A DNA stretch of 64,000 nt from Sphingopyxis sp. YR583 (lineage in GTDB: Bacteria; Pseudomonadota; Alphaproteobacteria; Sphingomonadales; Sphingomonadaceae). Positions within the stretch are counted from its first letter, which is position 1. The number at the start of each line of letters is the position of its first letter. This document shows positions 36,348 to 45,649 of this stretch, in pieces. The notes under the pieces were generated by a model. That model did no database searches. It was not told the origin of the DNA and worked only from the letters and a program-made list of their open reading frames with translations. Location of the stretch: positions 310,001 through 374,000 of the forward strand of contig NZ_FNWK01000001.1 of assembly GCF_900108295.1 (NCBI RefSeq). The letters run 5' to 3'. The position numbers and the translations under genes are program-made.

Positions 36348-37163
36348 CTACTCCGGGGAAGAAGCTGGATTGACGGAATAAAGCTGAGCCGTATCGGCGA
36401 GCGCGCCGGTAAAGACGGTCGGTCCCGCATGGGTCGTGCGAACCCAAGGAGCCAGCCAGATGCGAAAGCCGGCATCGCGAACACGGCGACAAAAGGCATA
36501 GTCGTCCGAGAGCAAAGCCTGGCTTTCCGGATCGATGAGCGGGCAGAAGAAAGCCGCCTCGATTTCACCGACGCCGTGTGCCTGCCGCTCGGCCGGATCA
36601 GGCCGGAACACCAGATCGGGCAGGGCCGCACGCAGCCCTGCAAACACATCGCGGCGGATCAACATCATCGCGGTGCCAAGCTGTGACAGTTCGACCAGAT
36701 CGGTCAGCTTGAAGCTCTGATCCGGATGAAGAAAATGCAACGCAAATTCGCCTGCGTAGCGCGCGAGAACTGCCGGATTTTCCTTTGCAAGGCCGAGTTC
36801 GACGGCGCGCGCGACGTTACGCCAATTGACCATCCGCCGCGGATAGGCCGCACCGAGAACGCCGACTTCGGGATTTGCATCCATCGCTCGAACCATCGAG
36901 AACACATCGTCGGGCGAAAAATCGATGTCGGCGTCAACGAACAGCATGTGCGTGCAGTCGCTCGCAAGGAACATCGCCGCGAGCATGTTGCGTGCGCGCG
37001 AGATCGACGGTTGGTAGAGGATGAATTCGAACCGCACCGGCACGCCCATGGCCTGCGCGCGCAAGGCAAGATCGAGCGCCGCACGGATATAAGTGCCCTG
37101 CGCTCCCTCATAGATGGGCGTCGCCACCATCAGGCGGCAATTGGCTGGTGCGGTGTCGGTCAT
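36348..37163 (-). CDS. Glycosyltransferase-like (GT-A) protein in the gcv operon
   Basis: This 271-residue protein has a GT-A-like N-terminus: LMVATPIYEGAQGTYIRAAL, SISRARNMLAAMF, and a metal-binding DxD at MLFVDADIDFSPDD. The second half contains ELSQLGTAMMLIRRDVF and SDDYAFCRRVRDAGF, as in family 2-like or Anp1-like transferases. It has no membrane segment. It sits inside the glycine cleavage operon between gcvH (39 nt before) and gcvPA (3 nt after). Why a sugar transferase should be there is unclear. Confidence 0.8.
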   Translation of the reverse strand: MTDTAPANCRLMVATPIYEGAQGTYIRAALDLALRAQAMGVPVRFEFILYQPSISRARNMLAAMFLASDCTHMLFVDADIDFSPDDVFSMVRAMDANPEVGVLGAAYPRRMVNWRNVARAVELGLAKENPAVLARYAGEFALHFLHPDQSFKLTDLVELSQLGTAMMLIRRDVFAGLRAALPDLVFRPDPAERQAHGVGEIEAAFFCPLIDPESQALLSDDYAFCRRVRDAGFRIWLAPWVRTTHAGPTVFTGALADTAQLYSVNPASSPE

Positions 37164-37202
37164 CTTGTCCCTCCTCCTCCCGCTCGCGGGAGGGGCAATT
37201 GC

Positions 37203-37574
37203 TTACAGGGCGTCGCAGAACGCCTTGTAACCGGCGGCGTCCATCAGACCGTCGAGCTGGCTCTTGTCGCCGAGCGTCATGCGGAAGAACCAGCCTTCGC
37301 CTTCGGGGTCCGAATTGACGAGCGAGGGATCTTCCTCGAGCTGGCCATTGCCTTCGGTGACGGTCCCATCGACGGGCGCGTAAACGTCGCTCGCCGCTTT
37401 GACCGATTCAACGACCGCGGCGTCGCCGCCCTTGCTGAGTTCCGCGCCCGTGTCGGGGACTTCGACGAACACGATGTCGCCAAGCTGGCCCTGCGCGAAG
37501 TCGGTGATGCCGACCGTCGCGACATCACCGTCGACGTCGATCCACTCATGCTCTTCGGTAAAATAACGCGGCAT
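37203..37574 (-). CDS. gcvH: Glycine cleavage system H protein
   Basis: This 123-residue lipoyl carrier protein shuttles the aminomethyl group between P, T and L proteins. The lipoylated lysine is Lys59 in ESVKAASD. The strands before and after match the hammerhead fold. The ATG at 37574 is 3 nt after the gcvT stop, and the AGGAGG ribosome site lies inside the gcvT end. A GTG one codon upstream is less likely. Confidence 0.96.
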   Translation of the reverse strand: MPRYFTEEHEWIDVDGDVATVGITDFAQGQLGDIVFVEVPDTGAELSKGGDAAVVESVKAASDVYAPVDGTVTEGNGQLEEDPSLVNSDPEGEGWFFRMTLGDKSQLDGLMDAAGYKAFCDAL

Positions 37575-37577
37575 CAC

Positions 37578-38702
37578 TCAACCTCCTGTTTTACGAACAT
37601 ATCGATGCGGAACGAACGGCATCGCCGCGACCGTGCAATGGACAAGCTTGCCGCGCACTTCGGCGGCGATCGCGGTGCCCGGCACGGCATGATCGCGCGG
37701 CACATAGCCCATGGCGATCGGCGCGCCGACGCTGGGGGCGAAGCCGCCCGACGTCACGACGCCAATCTCGTCCTCGCCGTCGAACAGCTTGGCGCCTTCG
37801 CGAACGGGTAGCTTGCCGTCGACGAGCAGGCCGACGCGCTTGCGCGGCGGGCCGTCTTCGAGATGGCCGAGGATACGCGCGGCGCCCGGAAAATTTTCTT
37901 CCTCGCGGCGGCGCTTGCTCACCGCAAAGCCGAGGTCTGCTTCAGCGGGATCGATCGCAGGCGTAAGATCATGGCCGTAGAGCGGCAGGCCGGCTTCGAG
38001 ACGCAGCGAGTCGCGGGCGCCGAGGCCGATCGGCTTCACCTCTTCCATCGCGCAAAGCGCATCGGCGAAGGCGGTGAGCGCTTCGTTGGGAAGCGAAATC
38101 TCGAAGCCATCTTCGCCGGTGTAGCCCGAACGGCTGAGCGAGATGGCGTGTCCGTTCCACGTCGCGCGCACCGCCTGCATGAAGACGAGACTTGCCGCCT
38201 CGGGGACCAGCCGCGCGAGCGCATCGACCGCTTTCGGTCCCTGCAGCGCGAGCAGGCCGTAATCCTCATTGTGATTGAGCGTGATATCGTCGGGCAGGTT
38301 TTCGCGCAGATGCCCGATATCTTCCCATTTGACCGCACCGTTGACGACGATGCCATATTGGTCGCCTTCGTTGGTGATCATCAGATCGTCGAGGATGCCG
38401 CCGTCTTCGTCCAGCAGCAGCGAATAGCGCATCCGGCCGGGCTTCAACGCGGAGATATCGCCGGGGACGAGCGCTTCGAGCGCCTCGGCAACCTTTTCGC
38501 CCGAGAGCGACAACTGTCCCATATGGCTGACGTCGAACAGGCCGGCGTTTTCGCGCGTCCAGAGATGTTCCGCCATAATCCCTTCATACTGGATCGGCAT
38601 CCAGTAGCCGGCGAATTCGACCATACGGCCGCCCTTCGCGCGGTGCCAGGCGTCGAGCGGCAGGGTGGCTGTTTCGATCGGAACTTCATCATCTTCGCGC
38701 AT
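37578..38702 (-). CDS. gcvT: Glycine cleavage system T protein (aminomethyltransferase)
   Basis: This 374-residue protein releases ammonia and transfers the methylene group to tetrahydrofolate. Marks are MVEFAGYWMPIQY, then FDVSHMGQLSLSG, and the block SRSGYTGEDGFEISLP. RDSLRLEAGLPLYGHDL is the C-terminal folate-domain start. The ATG at 38702 is used because longer in-frame ATG codons lie in the riboswitch region. GGGAG lies 10 nt upstream. It is the first gene of the riboswitch-controlled operon. Confidence 0.96.
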   Translation of the reverse strand: MREDDEVPIETATLPLDAWHRAKGGRMVEFAGYWMPIQYEGIMAEHLWTRENAGLFDVSHMGQLSLSGEKVAEALEALVPGDISALKPGRMRYSLLLDEDGGILDDLMITNEGDQYGIVVNGAVKWEDIGHLRENLPDDITLNHNEDYGLLALQGPKAVDALARLVPEAASLVFMQAVRATWNGHAISLSRSGYTGEDGFEISLPNEALTAFADALCAMEEVKPIGLGARDSLRLEAGLPLYGHDLTPAIDPAEADLGFAVSKRRREEENFPGAARILGHLEDGPPRKRVGLLVDGKLPVREGAKLFDGEDEIGVVTSGGFAPSVGAPIAMGYVPRDHAVPGTAIAAEVRGKLVHCTVAAMPFVPHRYVRKTGG

Positions 38703-38734
38703 ATCGCACACTCCCGTCGTCGTTGACACGGCAA

Positions 38735-38750
38735 GGCACGGCCCGGTGCC
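38735..38750 (-). promoter_or_regulatory. Hairpin between the riboswitch and gcvT
   Basis: GGCAC and GTGCC pair as a 5-bp stem with a six-base loop, 33-48 nt before the gcvT start. There is no T-tract, so it does not look like an intrinsic terminator. It may be part of the switch that controls ribosome access. Confidence 0.3.
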
Positions 38751-38763
38751 GCGCTGTTGCCAT

Positions 38764-38866
38764 GCCCCCTCTGTCACGGGAACCTGAGAGTTTTCCTCCA
38801 TGATATCATGGAGTTACCCCTTCGGTGGTTCCGGCAATGAACGGCCGGAACGCTTTCCAGAGTGTC
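38764..38866 (-). promoter_or_regulatory. Glycine riboswitch, aptamer II
   Basis: On the minus strand this aptamer shows GGACACTCTGGAAAGC. Then come the conserved CACCGAAGGGGTAA, a variable stem, GGAAAACTCTCAGG and the terminal TTCCCGTGACAGAGG. These match the two conserved cores of the glycine riboswitch class. It lies 62 nt before the gcvT start, so it should control translation or elongation of the glycine cleavage operon in response to glycine. Confidence 0.9.
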
Positions 38867-38880
38867 CGTTCCAGCCTGCG

Positions 38881-38975
38881 CGGTCCTGCTGACCTGAGAG
38901 TTTCCGGGGCGGTTGCTCCTTCGGTGGCGGGGTTTCCCCCACGCTCTCCCGCGCGGCCGGTCGAATCTCTTGCAA
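38881..38975 (-). promoter_or_regulatory. Glycine riboswitch, aptamer I
   Basis: The upstream aptamer reads GGGAGAGCGTGGGG, then GCCACCGAAGGAGCAA, and ends with GGAAACTCTCAGGTCAGCAG on the minus strand. It is separated by about 15 nt from aptamer II, the usual tandem arrangement that allows cooperative glycine binding. The 5' boundary is approximate. Confidence 0.9.
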
Positions 38976-39019
38976 GACCCGACAGACGCTGCGAGCCTTG
39001 GCGCTGCCCTTTTAAGGAG

Positions 39020-39667
39020 TCAATCGGCGAGCGCGCGGATCGCGTCGTTTTCGTGGATATGCACGCCGAAACCACCCTGCCCCGCGAGCGCCACGATCGC
39101 GGCGGCAACGCTGTCCCCCGAAATCGAGCGGTAACGGCGGAAGCTGCCATGCAGCAATGCATCGGTGAAAGGCGCGGCAATCGTCGCGAGCCCCTCGCCC
39201 AGCCGCTGCGGCCCGGGACGATCGCCGCGAAGCAGGCCCGGACGGATCAGGTCGAGCCTCGCGAAGCCGAGCCCGGCAAGATCATCCTCGGTCTCACCCT
39301 TCGTGCGAAGGTAGAAATTGCCGCTCTTGGCCGCGGCGCCGACCGAGCTGACCGCGATCATGTGCGGCGTGCCGCCCGCCCTCGCCTCGCGTGCAGCGGC
39401 GAGGACGAGGTCGTGATCGACGGCGCGGAACGCCGCTTGCGAGCCCGCGAGCCGGATCGTCGTGCCGAGACAGGAGATGAGAAGCCCTGGCTTTTCGGCG
39501 GCGACGATGTCGCCCCAGCGTTCGGACGGCGCGACCAGCGCCTTGTGGTGCGGCGCCAGACCCTGGACCTCGCGCCGGGCAAGCACTGTGACGGGCGCCA
39601 AGCCGAAGCGTTCGATCACCGCGCGTCCGACGAGCCCCGTCGCGCCGACGATCAGCGCATCAGGCAT
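39020..39667 (-). CDS. NAD(P)-binding short-chain reductase-like protein
   Basis: This 215-residue protein begins with the Rossmann motif LIVGATGLVGRAV. It contains VSSVGAAAKSGNFYLRTKGE, with a tyrosine and lysine placed as in extended reductases, and resembles the atypical SDR/NmrA-like oxidoreductases. The substrate is unknown. It overlaps the stop of dgt by 8 nt and ends about 45 nt before the glycine riboswitch. A TTGACT at its stop codon could be the -35 box of the operon that follows. Confidence 0.85.
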   Translation of the reverse strand: MPDALIVGATGLVGRAVIERFGLAPVTVLARREVQGLAPHHKALVAPSERWGDIVAAEKPGLLISCLGTTIRLAGSQAAFRAVDHDLVLAAAREARAGGTPHMIAVSSVGAAAKSGNFYLRTKGETEDDLAGLGFARLDLIRPGLLRGDRPGPQRLGEGLATIAAPFTDALLHGSFRRYRSISGDSVAAAIVALAGQGGFGVHIHENDAIRALAD

Positions 39668-40832
39668 GCGCGAGAGCCTGCGGCACCGCGTCGCGGCCGA
39701 AGATTTCGGCATAACGGTCGATGGCGAAACGGTCGGTCATGCCCGCGATATAATCACCGATATGCCGGTTTGTCGCGCATTCTTCTTGTGGCAGGCGTCC
39801 CGACCAGTCCTCGCCCATCAGCCGCGGATCGCCGGCATAGGCGACGAACAGATCGCCGACGACCTTGTTCGCAGCCTCGGCGGCGGCGAGCTGTTCGGGA
39901 TGGTGATAGAGGTTCGCATACATGAACCGCTTGAGTTCCCGTTCCCGTACCGCGAGTTCGGGCGAAAAGCCGCCGAGCATGCGGCCCGCGGCGCGAACCT
40001 CTTCGACGCTCGCGACCCCGGCCGCGGCAACATTGGCGGCGGTCGCGGCAATCACGTCATTGACCATCACGCCAATCTGGTCGCGGACAAGCTCGCGCAG
40101 CAAACGATCGCGCGGGGCGTCCGGGAAACGCCCCTCGACCGCGCGATAATTGGCGGCGACGAAGGGCTGTTCCATCAACTGGTCGAGGTCGAGCAGCCCG
40201 GCCCGAAGACCATCGTCGATATCGTGATTGTCATAGGCGATATCGTCGGCGATCGCCGCAATCTGTGCCTCGAGGCTGGCGTGGCTTGCTAGTTCGAGCC
40301 CGAAATCGGCATCGATCCCGGCGAGCGCCCAGCCGGGATTCGTCACCGGGCCATTATGCTTGGCGAGCCCTTCGAGCGTTTCCCACGTCAGGTTGAGGCC
40401 GTCGAAGCGCGGATAGGGGCATTCGAGCCGTGCGAGCGTGCGGAGCGTATGACCGTTGTGGTCGAAACCGCCATGGCCGGCCATCGCCGCCTTCAACGCA
40501 TCCTCGCCCGCATGACCGAAAGGCGGATGACCGATGTCGTGCGCAAGGCAGAGCGCCTCGGTCAAATCCTCGTTGAGCCCGAGCGCGCGCGCGATACCGC
40601 GACCGATCTGCGCGACCTCGATGCTGTGGGTCAGGCGGACGCGATAATGGTCGCCGTCGGGGGCGACGAACACCTGCGTCTTGTGACGAAGGCGACGGAA
40701 CGCGATCGAATGGATAATGCGATCGCGGTCGCGCTGGAAATCGTCGCGCGGCCCGCGGACGACGCGGCCGAGTTCGGCATGACGCCGCCCGCGGCTTCGC
40801 GCAGGATCGCTGGCGCAGTCGGCGACGCTCAC
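39660..40832 (-). CDS. dgt: dGTPase-like HD-domain triphosphohydrolase
   Basis: This 390-residue HD-domain enzyme hydrolyses deoxynucleoside triphosphates, probably dGTP, to nucleoside and triphosphate. Its motifs are RRLRHKTQVF, LTHSIEVAQIGR, then the metal site HDIGHPPFGHAGE, and later the DDIAYDNHDIDDGL block. The start is GTG at 40832, overlapping the SPOR-protein stop as GTGA. In many alphaproteobacteria argS lies between dgt and the SPOR gene, but it is absent here. Confidence 0.93.
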   Translation of the reverse strand: MSVADCASDPARSRGRRHAELGRVVRGPRDDFQRDRDRIIHSIAFRRLRHKTQVFVAPDGDHYRVRLTHSIEVAQIGRGIARALGLNEDLTEALCLAHDIGHPPFGHAGEDALKAAMAGHGGFDHNGHTLRTLARLECPYPRFDGLNLTWETLEGLAKHNGPVTNPGWALAGIDADFGLELASHASLEAQIAAIADDIAYDNHDIDDGLRAGLLDLDQLMEQPFVAANYRAVEGRFPDAPRDRLLRELVRDQIGVMVNDVIAATAANVAAAGVASVEEVRAAGRMLGGFSPELAVRERELKRFMYANLYHHPEQLAAAEAANKVVGDLFVAYAGDPRLMGEDWSGRLPQEECATNRHIGDYIAGMTDRFAIDRYAEIFGRDAVPQALAHA

Positions 40833-42736
40833 TTGACCGGATCGACGGACTGACCCGCCTCGCTGTTGAAAAGGAAGCCGTCGCCGCCGGCCTTTTTATA
40901 ATCGGCCAGCCAGCCCTGTGCGGCGTTGCGGTCCTTGAACGGGCCGACGAGCAGACGGCGGGTCTTGCCCCATTCGGTGGTGGCACCCGACTTGCCCTTG
41001 AACATGGCAGGGCTTTTCTTCGCGAATTTGCCGAAATCGGTCGCGAGCGCCTTGGCATTGGCGCCGGTCGCGACCTGAACCCAGATGCGCGCGGGATTCG
41101 CCTTTTTCTCCGCGGCCTCTTCCTTTGCCTTCGCATCGGCATCGGCCTTGGCTTTTGCCGCAGCGGCATCCTTTTCGCGCTTCGCCGCTTCGGCCGCCTC
41201 AGCCTTGCGCTTGTCGTCCATCAGCCTGGCGAGTGTGTCGGCGCCGACCGCATTGTCCGACTGGGCCAATTCTTCGGCCGGAATCTCGATCGAACCGACG
41301 ATATCGGCCAGCGAGGCGAGCGGCGCAGCCGAAACAGGCGCAGGCACGGCAGCCGCGGGGGCGGAAACGGGAGCCGCCATGGCGGTCGCCGCGGGTTCGA
41401 TCGCGGTGGATGCTATCGGTGACGACGCTGGAGGAACTGCAGCCGCCGAACGGCCCATGTCCGCGATCGAAAAGCCCGGACCAACAGGGCCCCTGTCGGC
41501 GTTGACGCCGGGGCCGGTCGGCGTCGATGCCGCAGCCATGGTTGCGGGCGCGGGTCCCGACGCAGGCGTTGCCGATTGCGGCTTGGGCGTCGGCGTGACC
41601 GGCGCCACCAGGATTTCCGATCGCGGGCGAATCGGCTGTTGGAACGGCGACTGCAGCACAGGCGCTCCCGTCGTCGAGGCGGCGGCCGGAGCGGCGGTCG
41701 GAACGGACGTCGCAGATGCCGCAGCAGGCGGCCTCGGCGAAGGGGCCGGCGTCGCGGCCGGCGTCGATTCAACCTTGGGCTTCGGGGGTGTCGGCGTCGG
41801 AGTGGCGACCGCACGCCGGCCCGTCTGGCGCCCATCGGCGGCTGGGGCGCGCTTCGCGGTCGTTGCGGCGACCGGAGGAGCCGGCGCCGGTGTCGCAGCC
41901 GCCATCTGTACAGGCTTGCGCTTTGGCCCAAGCTGCCCATCCGGAAAACGGCCGAAATGTGCGGCAGCCGCCTGCTGCGCCGGATTGAGCCGATCCATCT
42001 GGGTCAGATAGGGCTGGATATTCTGCGCCATTGCGGGCGGCATCGTCGCGTTGAGGATCTCGGTCGCTTCCTTGTCGCGCCCGTTCATCGCGAGGATCAT
42101 CGCGCGCAGGCGCCATGCGCCGCGGTCCTGCGCACGCAATTGCGGCGTCAGAAGCTGGATGGCGCGATCGGGATCGCCGCTGATCCCAAGCGAGAGCGCA
42201 TAGCGCCGCGTCAATTCGTCGTTCGGTGCGATCGACAATGCCAGTTGATAGTCGCGCTGCGCCGCGTCCTGTTGCCCCAAAAGGTCGCGCGCGAGGCCGC
42301 GGTCGGCAAGGAAAAGCCGCTCGGGCGCGCCGAGCAATTGCGCCTCGCCGAAATAGTCGAGCGCGCGCGTCGGATTTTCCGAATGGACCATCGCCGAACC
42401 GAGCGCGGCCTTGACCGCGCCGTCGCGCGGGCTCGCCTGTTCGGCGCGGACGAGGAAGCCGAGCGCGGCGCGATAATCCTCAAGCTCGATCGACGCGCGG
42501 CCGGCGTCGAGCAGGGCCGAGGTGTCGCTGTTGTTCGAACCGATGCGAGCGAGGGCCGAGGACAGAAGCGCGCGCGCCGCCGTCCGCTTTTCCATCGCCG
42601 CCTTCGTCGCTGCGTCGGGCGGCGTAACCTGCGCGTGCGCGGACGGGACGGCGGCCGCCCCGAGCAACAGCGCACCGAGCGCGCGAACATAATAGCGCGC
42701 GCGCACCGGCTTCGCCGTCAATTTCACCTGCCGCAT
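40829..42736 (-). CDS. TPR-SPOR protein, probable division-linked periplasmic protein
   Basis: This 635-residue protein has a signal peptide ending in VPSAHAQ and TPR-like helices (about residues 30-250). A long Pro/Ala-rich linker (about 285-480) and an Ala/Lys/Glu-rich helix follow. A C-terminal SPOR domain contains WVQVATGAN, then TRRLLVGPF. SPOR domains bind denuded peptidoglycan at the septum. The place next to ftsZ fits a division role. The ATG at 42736 is used, and the gene overlaps dgt. Confidence 0.88.
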   Translation of the reverse strand: MRQVKLTAKPVRARYYVRALGALLLGAAAVPSAHAQVTPPDAATKAAMEKRTAARALLSSALARIGSNNSDTSALLDAGRASIELEDYRAALGFLVRAEQASPRDGAVKAALGSAMVHSENPTRALDYFGEAQLLGAPERLFLADRGLARDLLGQQDAAQRDYQLALSIAPNDELTRRYALSLGISGDPDRAIQLLTPQLRAQDRGAWRLRAMILAMNGRDKEATEILNATMPPAMAQNIQPYLTQMDRLNPAQQAAAAHFGRFPDGQLGPKRKPVQMAAATPAPAPPVAATTAKRAPAADGRQTGRRAVATPTPTPPKPKVESTPAATPAPSPRPPAAASATSVPTAAPAAASTTGAPVLQSPFQQPIRPRSEILVAPVTPTPKPQSATPASGPAPATMAAASTPTGPGVNADRGPVGPGFSIADMGRSAAAVPPASSPIASTAIEPAATAMAAPVSAPAAAVPAPVSAAPLASLADIVGSIEIPAEELAQSDNAVGADTLARLMDDKRKAEAAEAAKREKDAAAAKAKADADAKAKEEAAEKKANPARIWVQVATGANAKALATDFGKFAKKSPAMFKGKSGATTEWGKTRRLLVGPFKDRNAAQGWLADYKKAGGDGFLFNSEAGQSVDPVK

Positions 42737-42796
42737 GGGCACATCATCCCGATTTCCGGCCTGCCGTGCCCGGCGGGCGGCCGCGCGATAGCCCTG

Positions 42797-44236
42797 TTAC
42801 TGGTTGTTTTGCCGCCCGAGGAAGCGCGGGATATCGACCCCGTCTTCCTTGCCGCCATCGTCGCTTTCGGGTGCCGAAGCCCCACGCGAGAGACGCGACA
42901 TGCGTTCGAACAAGGTGCCACCGCCGACCGAGCGTGCGGGCGATTCGGCCGGAGCCTCGGCAGCGGGCGACGAGCGATATTCGGCCGGCGCTTCGGGCGC
43001 GTCGAGCACGAGTTCGTCGGCGGTATCGTCATAGGTCGCGGCGACCTGCGACAATTCCATCGGCTCTTCTTCGGCCGCGGCGGGTTCGGCCGTGTCGCCG
43101 AGCGAGAAGCCGGGCGCCGGATCATTGTCCTGAGCGACCGGAGCTTCGACAACGGGCTCTTCCTGGACAGCGGGTTCGACGACCTCTTCGGCCACCGGCG
43201 CGGGCGTTGCAGCGCGCGCGGGAGCGAAGGAGAAGCTGCGCGTCGCAGGTGCGGCCTGCGCCGCTTCGCCCGTGCCGTCGATACCGGTCGCGACGACCGA
43301 CACGCGAATCTTGCCGTCGAGGCTGTCGTTGAACGCGCTGCCCCAGATGATGTTGGCGTCGGGATCGACCAGTTCGCGAATATGGTTCGCGGCTTCGTCG
43401 ACTTCCATCAGGCGCATGTCCTCGCCGCCGGTGATCGAGATGATGACGCCCTTTGCGCCCGCCATCGACACGCCGTCGAGCAGCGGGTTGGCAATGGCCT
43501 TCTGCGCCGCTTCGAGCGCACGGCCGTCGCCTTCGGCTTCGCCGGTGCCCATCATCGCCTTGCCCATCTCACGCATCACGCTGCGCACGTCGGCGAAGTC
43601 GAGGTTGATGAGGCCGGGCATGACCATCAGGTCGGTGATGCCGCGCACGCCCTGCTGCAGCACTTCGTCGGCCATCGTGAACGCTTCCTTGAAGGTCGTG
43701 TTCGGGTTGGCGACGAGGAAGAGATTCTGGTTCGGAATGACGATCAGCGTGTCGACATGATCCTGAAGCTCGGCAATGCCGGCTTCGGCCGAACGCATCC
43801 GGCGGTTGCCTTCGAAAGTGAAGGGCTTGGTCACGACGCCGACGGTCAGGATGCCGCGGTCGCGCGCCGCCTTGGCGATGACCGGCGCCGCACCCGTACC
43901 GGTGCCGCCGCCCATGCCCGCCGCAACGAAGCACATATGCGCGCCGTTCAGCGCCTCTTCGACCTGCGCGATGCTTTCCTCGGCGGCCGCACGGCCGACC
44001 TCGGGGCGCGAGCCGGCGCCCAGACCCTGGGTGATCTGCGTCCCCAGCTGGATGCGGCGTTCGGCCGGCGAAGCGTTCAGCGCCTGCGCGTCGGTGTTCG
44101 CGACGACGAAATCGACGCCCTCGACACGTGCCGCGATCATGTTTGCGATGGCATTGCCGCCCGCGCCGCCGACGCCGATCACCGCGATGCGCGGCTTCAG
44201 CTCGTCGACCTGCGGCGGGCCAATATTGATGCTCAT
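42797..44236 (-). CDS. ftsZ: Cell division protein FtsZ
   Basis: This 479-residue tubulin homologue forms the Z ring. The GTP signature GGGTGTG is at residues 109-115, the start is [14 protein letters not shown], and the T7 region is NLDFADV. The C-terminal peptide ends in DIPRFLGRQ, the FtsA/ZipA-binding conserved tail. Between core and tail lies an Ala/Glu/Pro-rich linker of about 140 residues, long for FtsZ but usual in alphaproteobacteria. It ends the dcw cluster, 152 nt behind ftsA. Confidence 0.98.
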   Translation of the reverse strand: MSINIGPPQVDELKPRIAVIGVGGAGGNAIANMIAARVEGVDFVVANTDAQALNASPAERRIQLGTQITQGLGAGSRPEVGRAAAEESIAQVEEALNGAHMCFVAAGMGGGTGTGAAPVIAKAARDRGILTVGVVTKPFTFEGNRRMRSAEAGIAELQDHVDTLIVIPNQNLFLVANPNTTFKEAFTMADEVLQQGVRGITDLMVMPGLINLDFADVRSVMREMGKAMMGTGEAEGDGRALEAAQKAIANPLLDGVSMAGAKGVIISITGGEDMRLMEVDEAANHIRELVDPDANIIWGSAFNDSLDGKIRVSVVATGIDGTGEAAQAAPATRSFSFAPARAATPAPVAEEVVEPAVQEEPVVEAPVAQDNDPAPGFSLGDTAEPAAAEEEPMELSQVAATYDDTADELVLDAPEAPAEYRSSPAAEAPAESPARSVGGGTLFERMSRLSRGASAPESDDGGKEDGVDIPRFLGRQNNQ

Positions 44237-44388
44237 CAAATAGTCTCCCTGCAGCGGCGGACAGGTGCCGCTTCCCCAACCTTGCGACCCGATCGGGCGG
44301 TAGTCCGTCCGCCCGGTTTTCTGTTACCGCATTGCACTATTGTGACGTGGGAATCACCCAAAAAATTAACCTTTTCGTCGCGTATCAT
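44237..44388. other. Gap between ftsA and ftsZ, possible promoter
   Basis: This 152-base gap is the only long one in the dcw cluster and is AT-rich near 44345-44390. GTGA at 44342-44345 and TCAC at 44354-44357 are inverted around a short centre, and a TTAACC half-site is present. An extra ftsZ promoter is plausible. The sequence alone does not prove it. Confidence 0.35.
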
Positions 44389-45645
44389 TCAAAAACTGCT
44401 CTTAAGTGCCGCCATGAGGCGGTGGAGGATCGAAGTCCCCGCCGGCTTGTACACATCCTGTGCCATCATCGGCAGGTCGCGCAGGTCGACGGGGTCCGAT
44501 GCGGCATAGAGAACCAGACCCGCGAGCGTCGCGAAAGCGGGGCCACTATGCGCATCGGGCAGGCCGTGCAAGCCGCGCGGTCGCCCGACGCGCGCGGCGC
44601 GGCCAAGCGCCACCTGTGTATAGTCGGCGATGCCTTTGAGGTCGGCGCCGCCGCCGACGAGCACTACCTGCCGCCCGATCGGGCCGACGAAGTGCAGATC
44701 CTTCAGCGTCCGGCCGATCTCGCCCATCATCGCGTCGAGCCGCTGGCGGATCACCGCGACAAGCTGCGCCCGCGTGATACGCGGAGAATCGCTGCCCGAC
44801 GGCGCGCCGGGTTCGAGTTCGATAATCTCGTTATTGTCGCGCGGCGACGCCGATGCCGAGCCATAGAAGCTTTGCAGCCGCTGCGCCTGGCTGCGGCGGA
44901 TGCCGAAAGCCGAGGCGATGTCGTCGGTGATGTCGCTGGCGCCGAAAGGCAGCGATGCCATTTCGACGAGCATGCCGCCGGCATAGAGCGAAACGGTGGT
45001 CACCGCTGCGCCAAGCTCGACAAGTGCGACGCCGAGGTCGCGTTCCTCGTCCGACAGGCAGGCGAGCCCCGCGGCGATCGGTGACGCCACGACGGCGTTG
45101 ACGTCGAGATGTGCCTGACGGACGGCGGACTCGAGGTTCCGCACCGGCGCGCCGTCGGCCATGATGATATGGATATCGACGCCGAGGCGATCGGCGTGGA
45201 GGCCGATCGGGTTCTTGACGCCGGTGAGGCCGTCGAGCGTGTAGAGCGCGGGTTGGGCATGGAGGATCATGCGCCCCTCGGGATCGATGCCCGCGCGGCC
45301 CGCGGCGAGCAGGTCGTCGATGTCCTCCTGCTCGATGCGGTGGCCGCCGAGTTCGCTTTCGATCGGCGCGACATCGCTGAGGAGCCCGCCTGCCGAGAAG
45401 CTGACCCAGACGTCGTCGATATTGAGCCCTGCGATGCGTTCGGCCTGCTCGATCGCCTCGCGCACGATATGCTCGGTCTGCTCCATGTCGGCGACATAAC
45501 CGCGCTGGACGCCGCGGCTTTCGCGCTGGCCGGTACCGAGCACATGCAACGCGCCATCGGCGGTCTGGCCCGCGATCAGCGCGCAGACCTTCCACGACCC
45601 GACATCGAGCGCGGTGATGATCTTTTCGATGCGCGGCGGCGGCAT
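44389..45645 (-). CDS. ftsA: Cell division protein FtsA
   Basis: This 418-residue actin-like ATPase anchors FtsZ to the membrane. The phosphate-1 motif is ITALDVGSWKVCALI, and the SHS2 domain follows in the usual place (GVQRGYVADMEQTEHIVREA). VGGGADLKGI is near the phosphate-2/adenosine site. The C-terminal amphipathic helix ends in LMAALKSSF. The ATG at 45645 is 4 nt after ftsQ. Longer in-frame extension to 45864 is not supported. Confidence 0.97.
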   Translation of the reverse strand: MPPPRIEKIITALDVGSWKVCALIAGQTADGALHVLGTGQRESRGVQRGYVADMEQTEHIVREAIEQAERIAGLNIDDVWVSFSAGGLLSDVAPIESELGGHRIEQEDIDDLLAAGRAGIDPEGRMILHAQPALYTLDGLTGVKNPIGLHADRLGVDIHIIMADGAPVRNLESAVRQAHLDVNAVVASPIAAGLACLSDEERDLGVALVELGAAVTTVSLYAGGMLVEMASLPFGASDITDDIASAFGIRRSQAQRLQSFYGSASASPRDNNEIIELEPGAPSGSDSPRITRAQLVAVIRQRLDAMMGEIGRTLKDLHFVGPIGRQVVLVGGGADLKGIADYTQVALGRAARVGRPRGLHGLPDAHSGPAFATLAGLVLYAASDPVDLRDLPMMAQDVYKPAGTSILHRLMAALKSSF

Positions 45646-45649
45646 CGGC

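Noticed and set aside
44345..44390. CtrA-binding site before ftsZ
   Set aside because: Only a single TTAACC half-site is seen; the second half at the required spacing is absent.
41576..44509. A 977-codon open frame on the plus strand over ftsZ and the SPOR gene
   Set aside because: It is antisense to two well-supported genes and shows repetitive Arg/Gly/Ala content, typical of GC-rich shadow frames.
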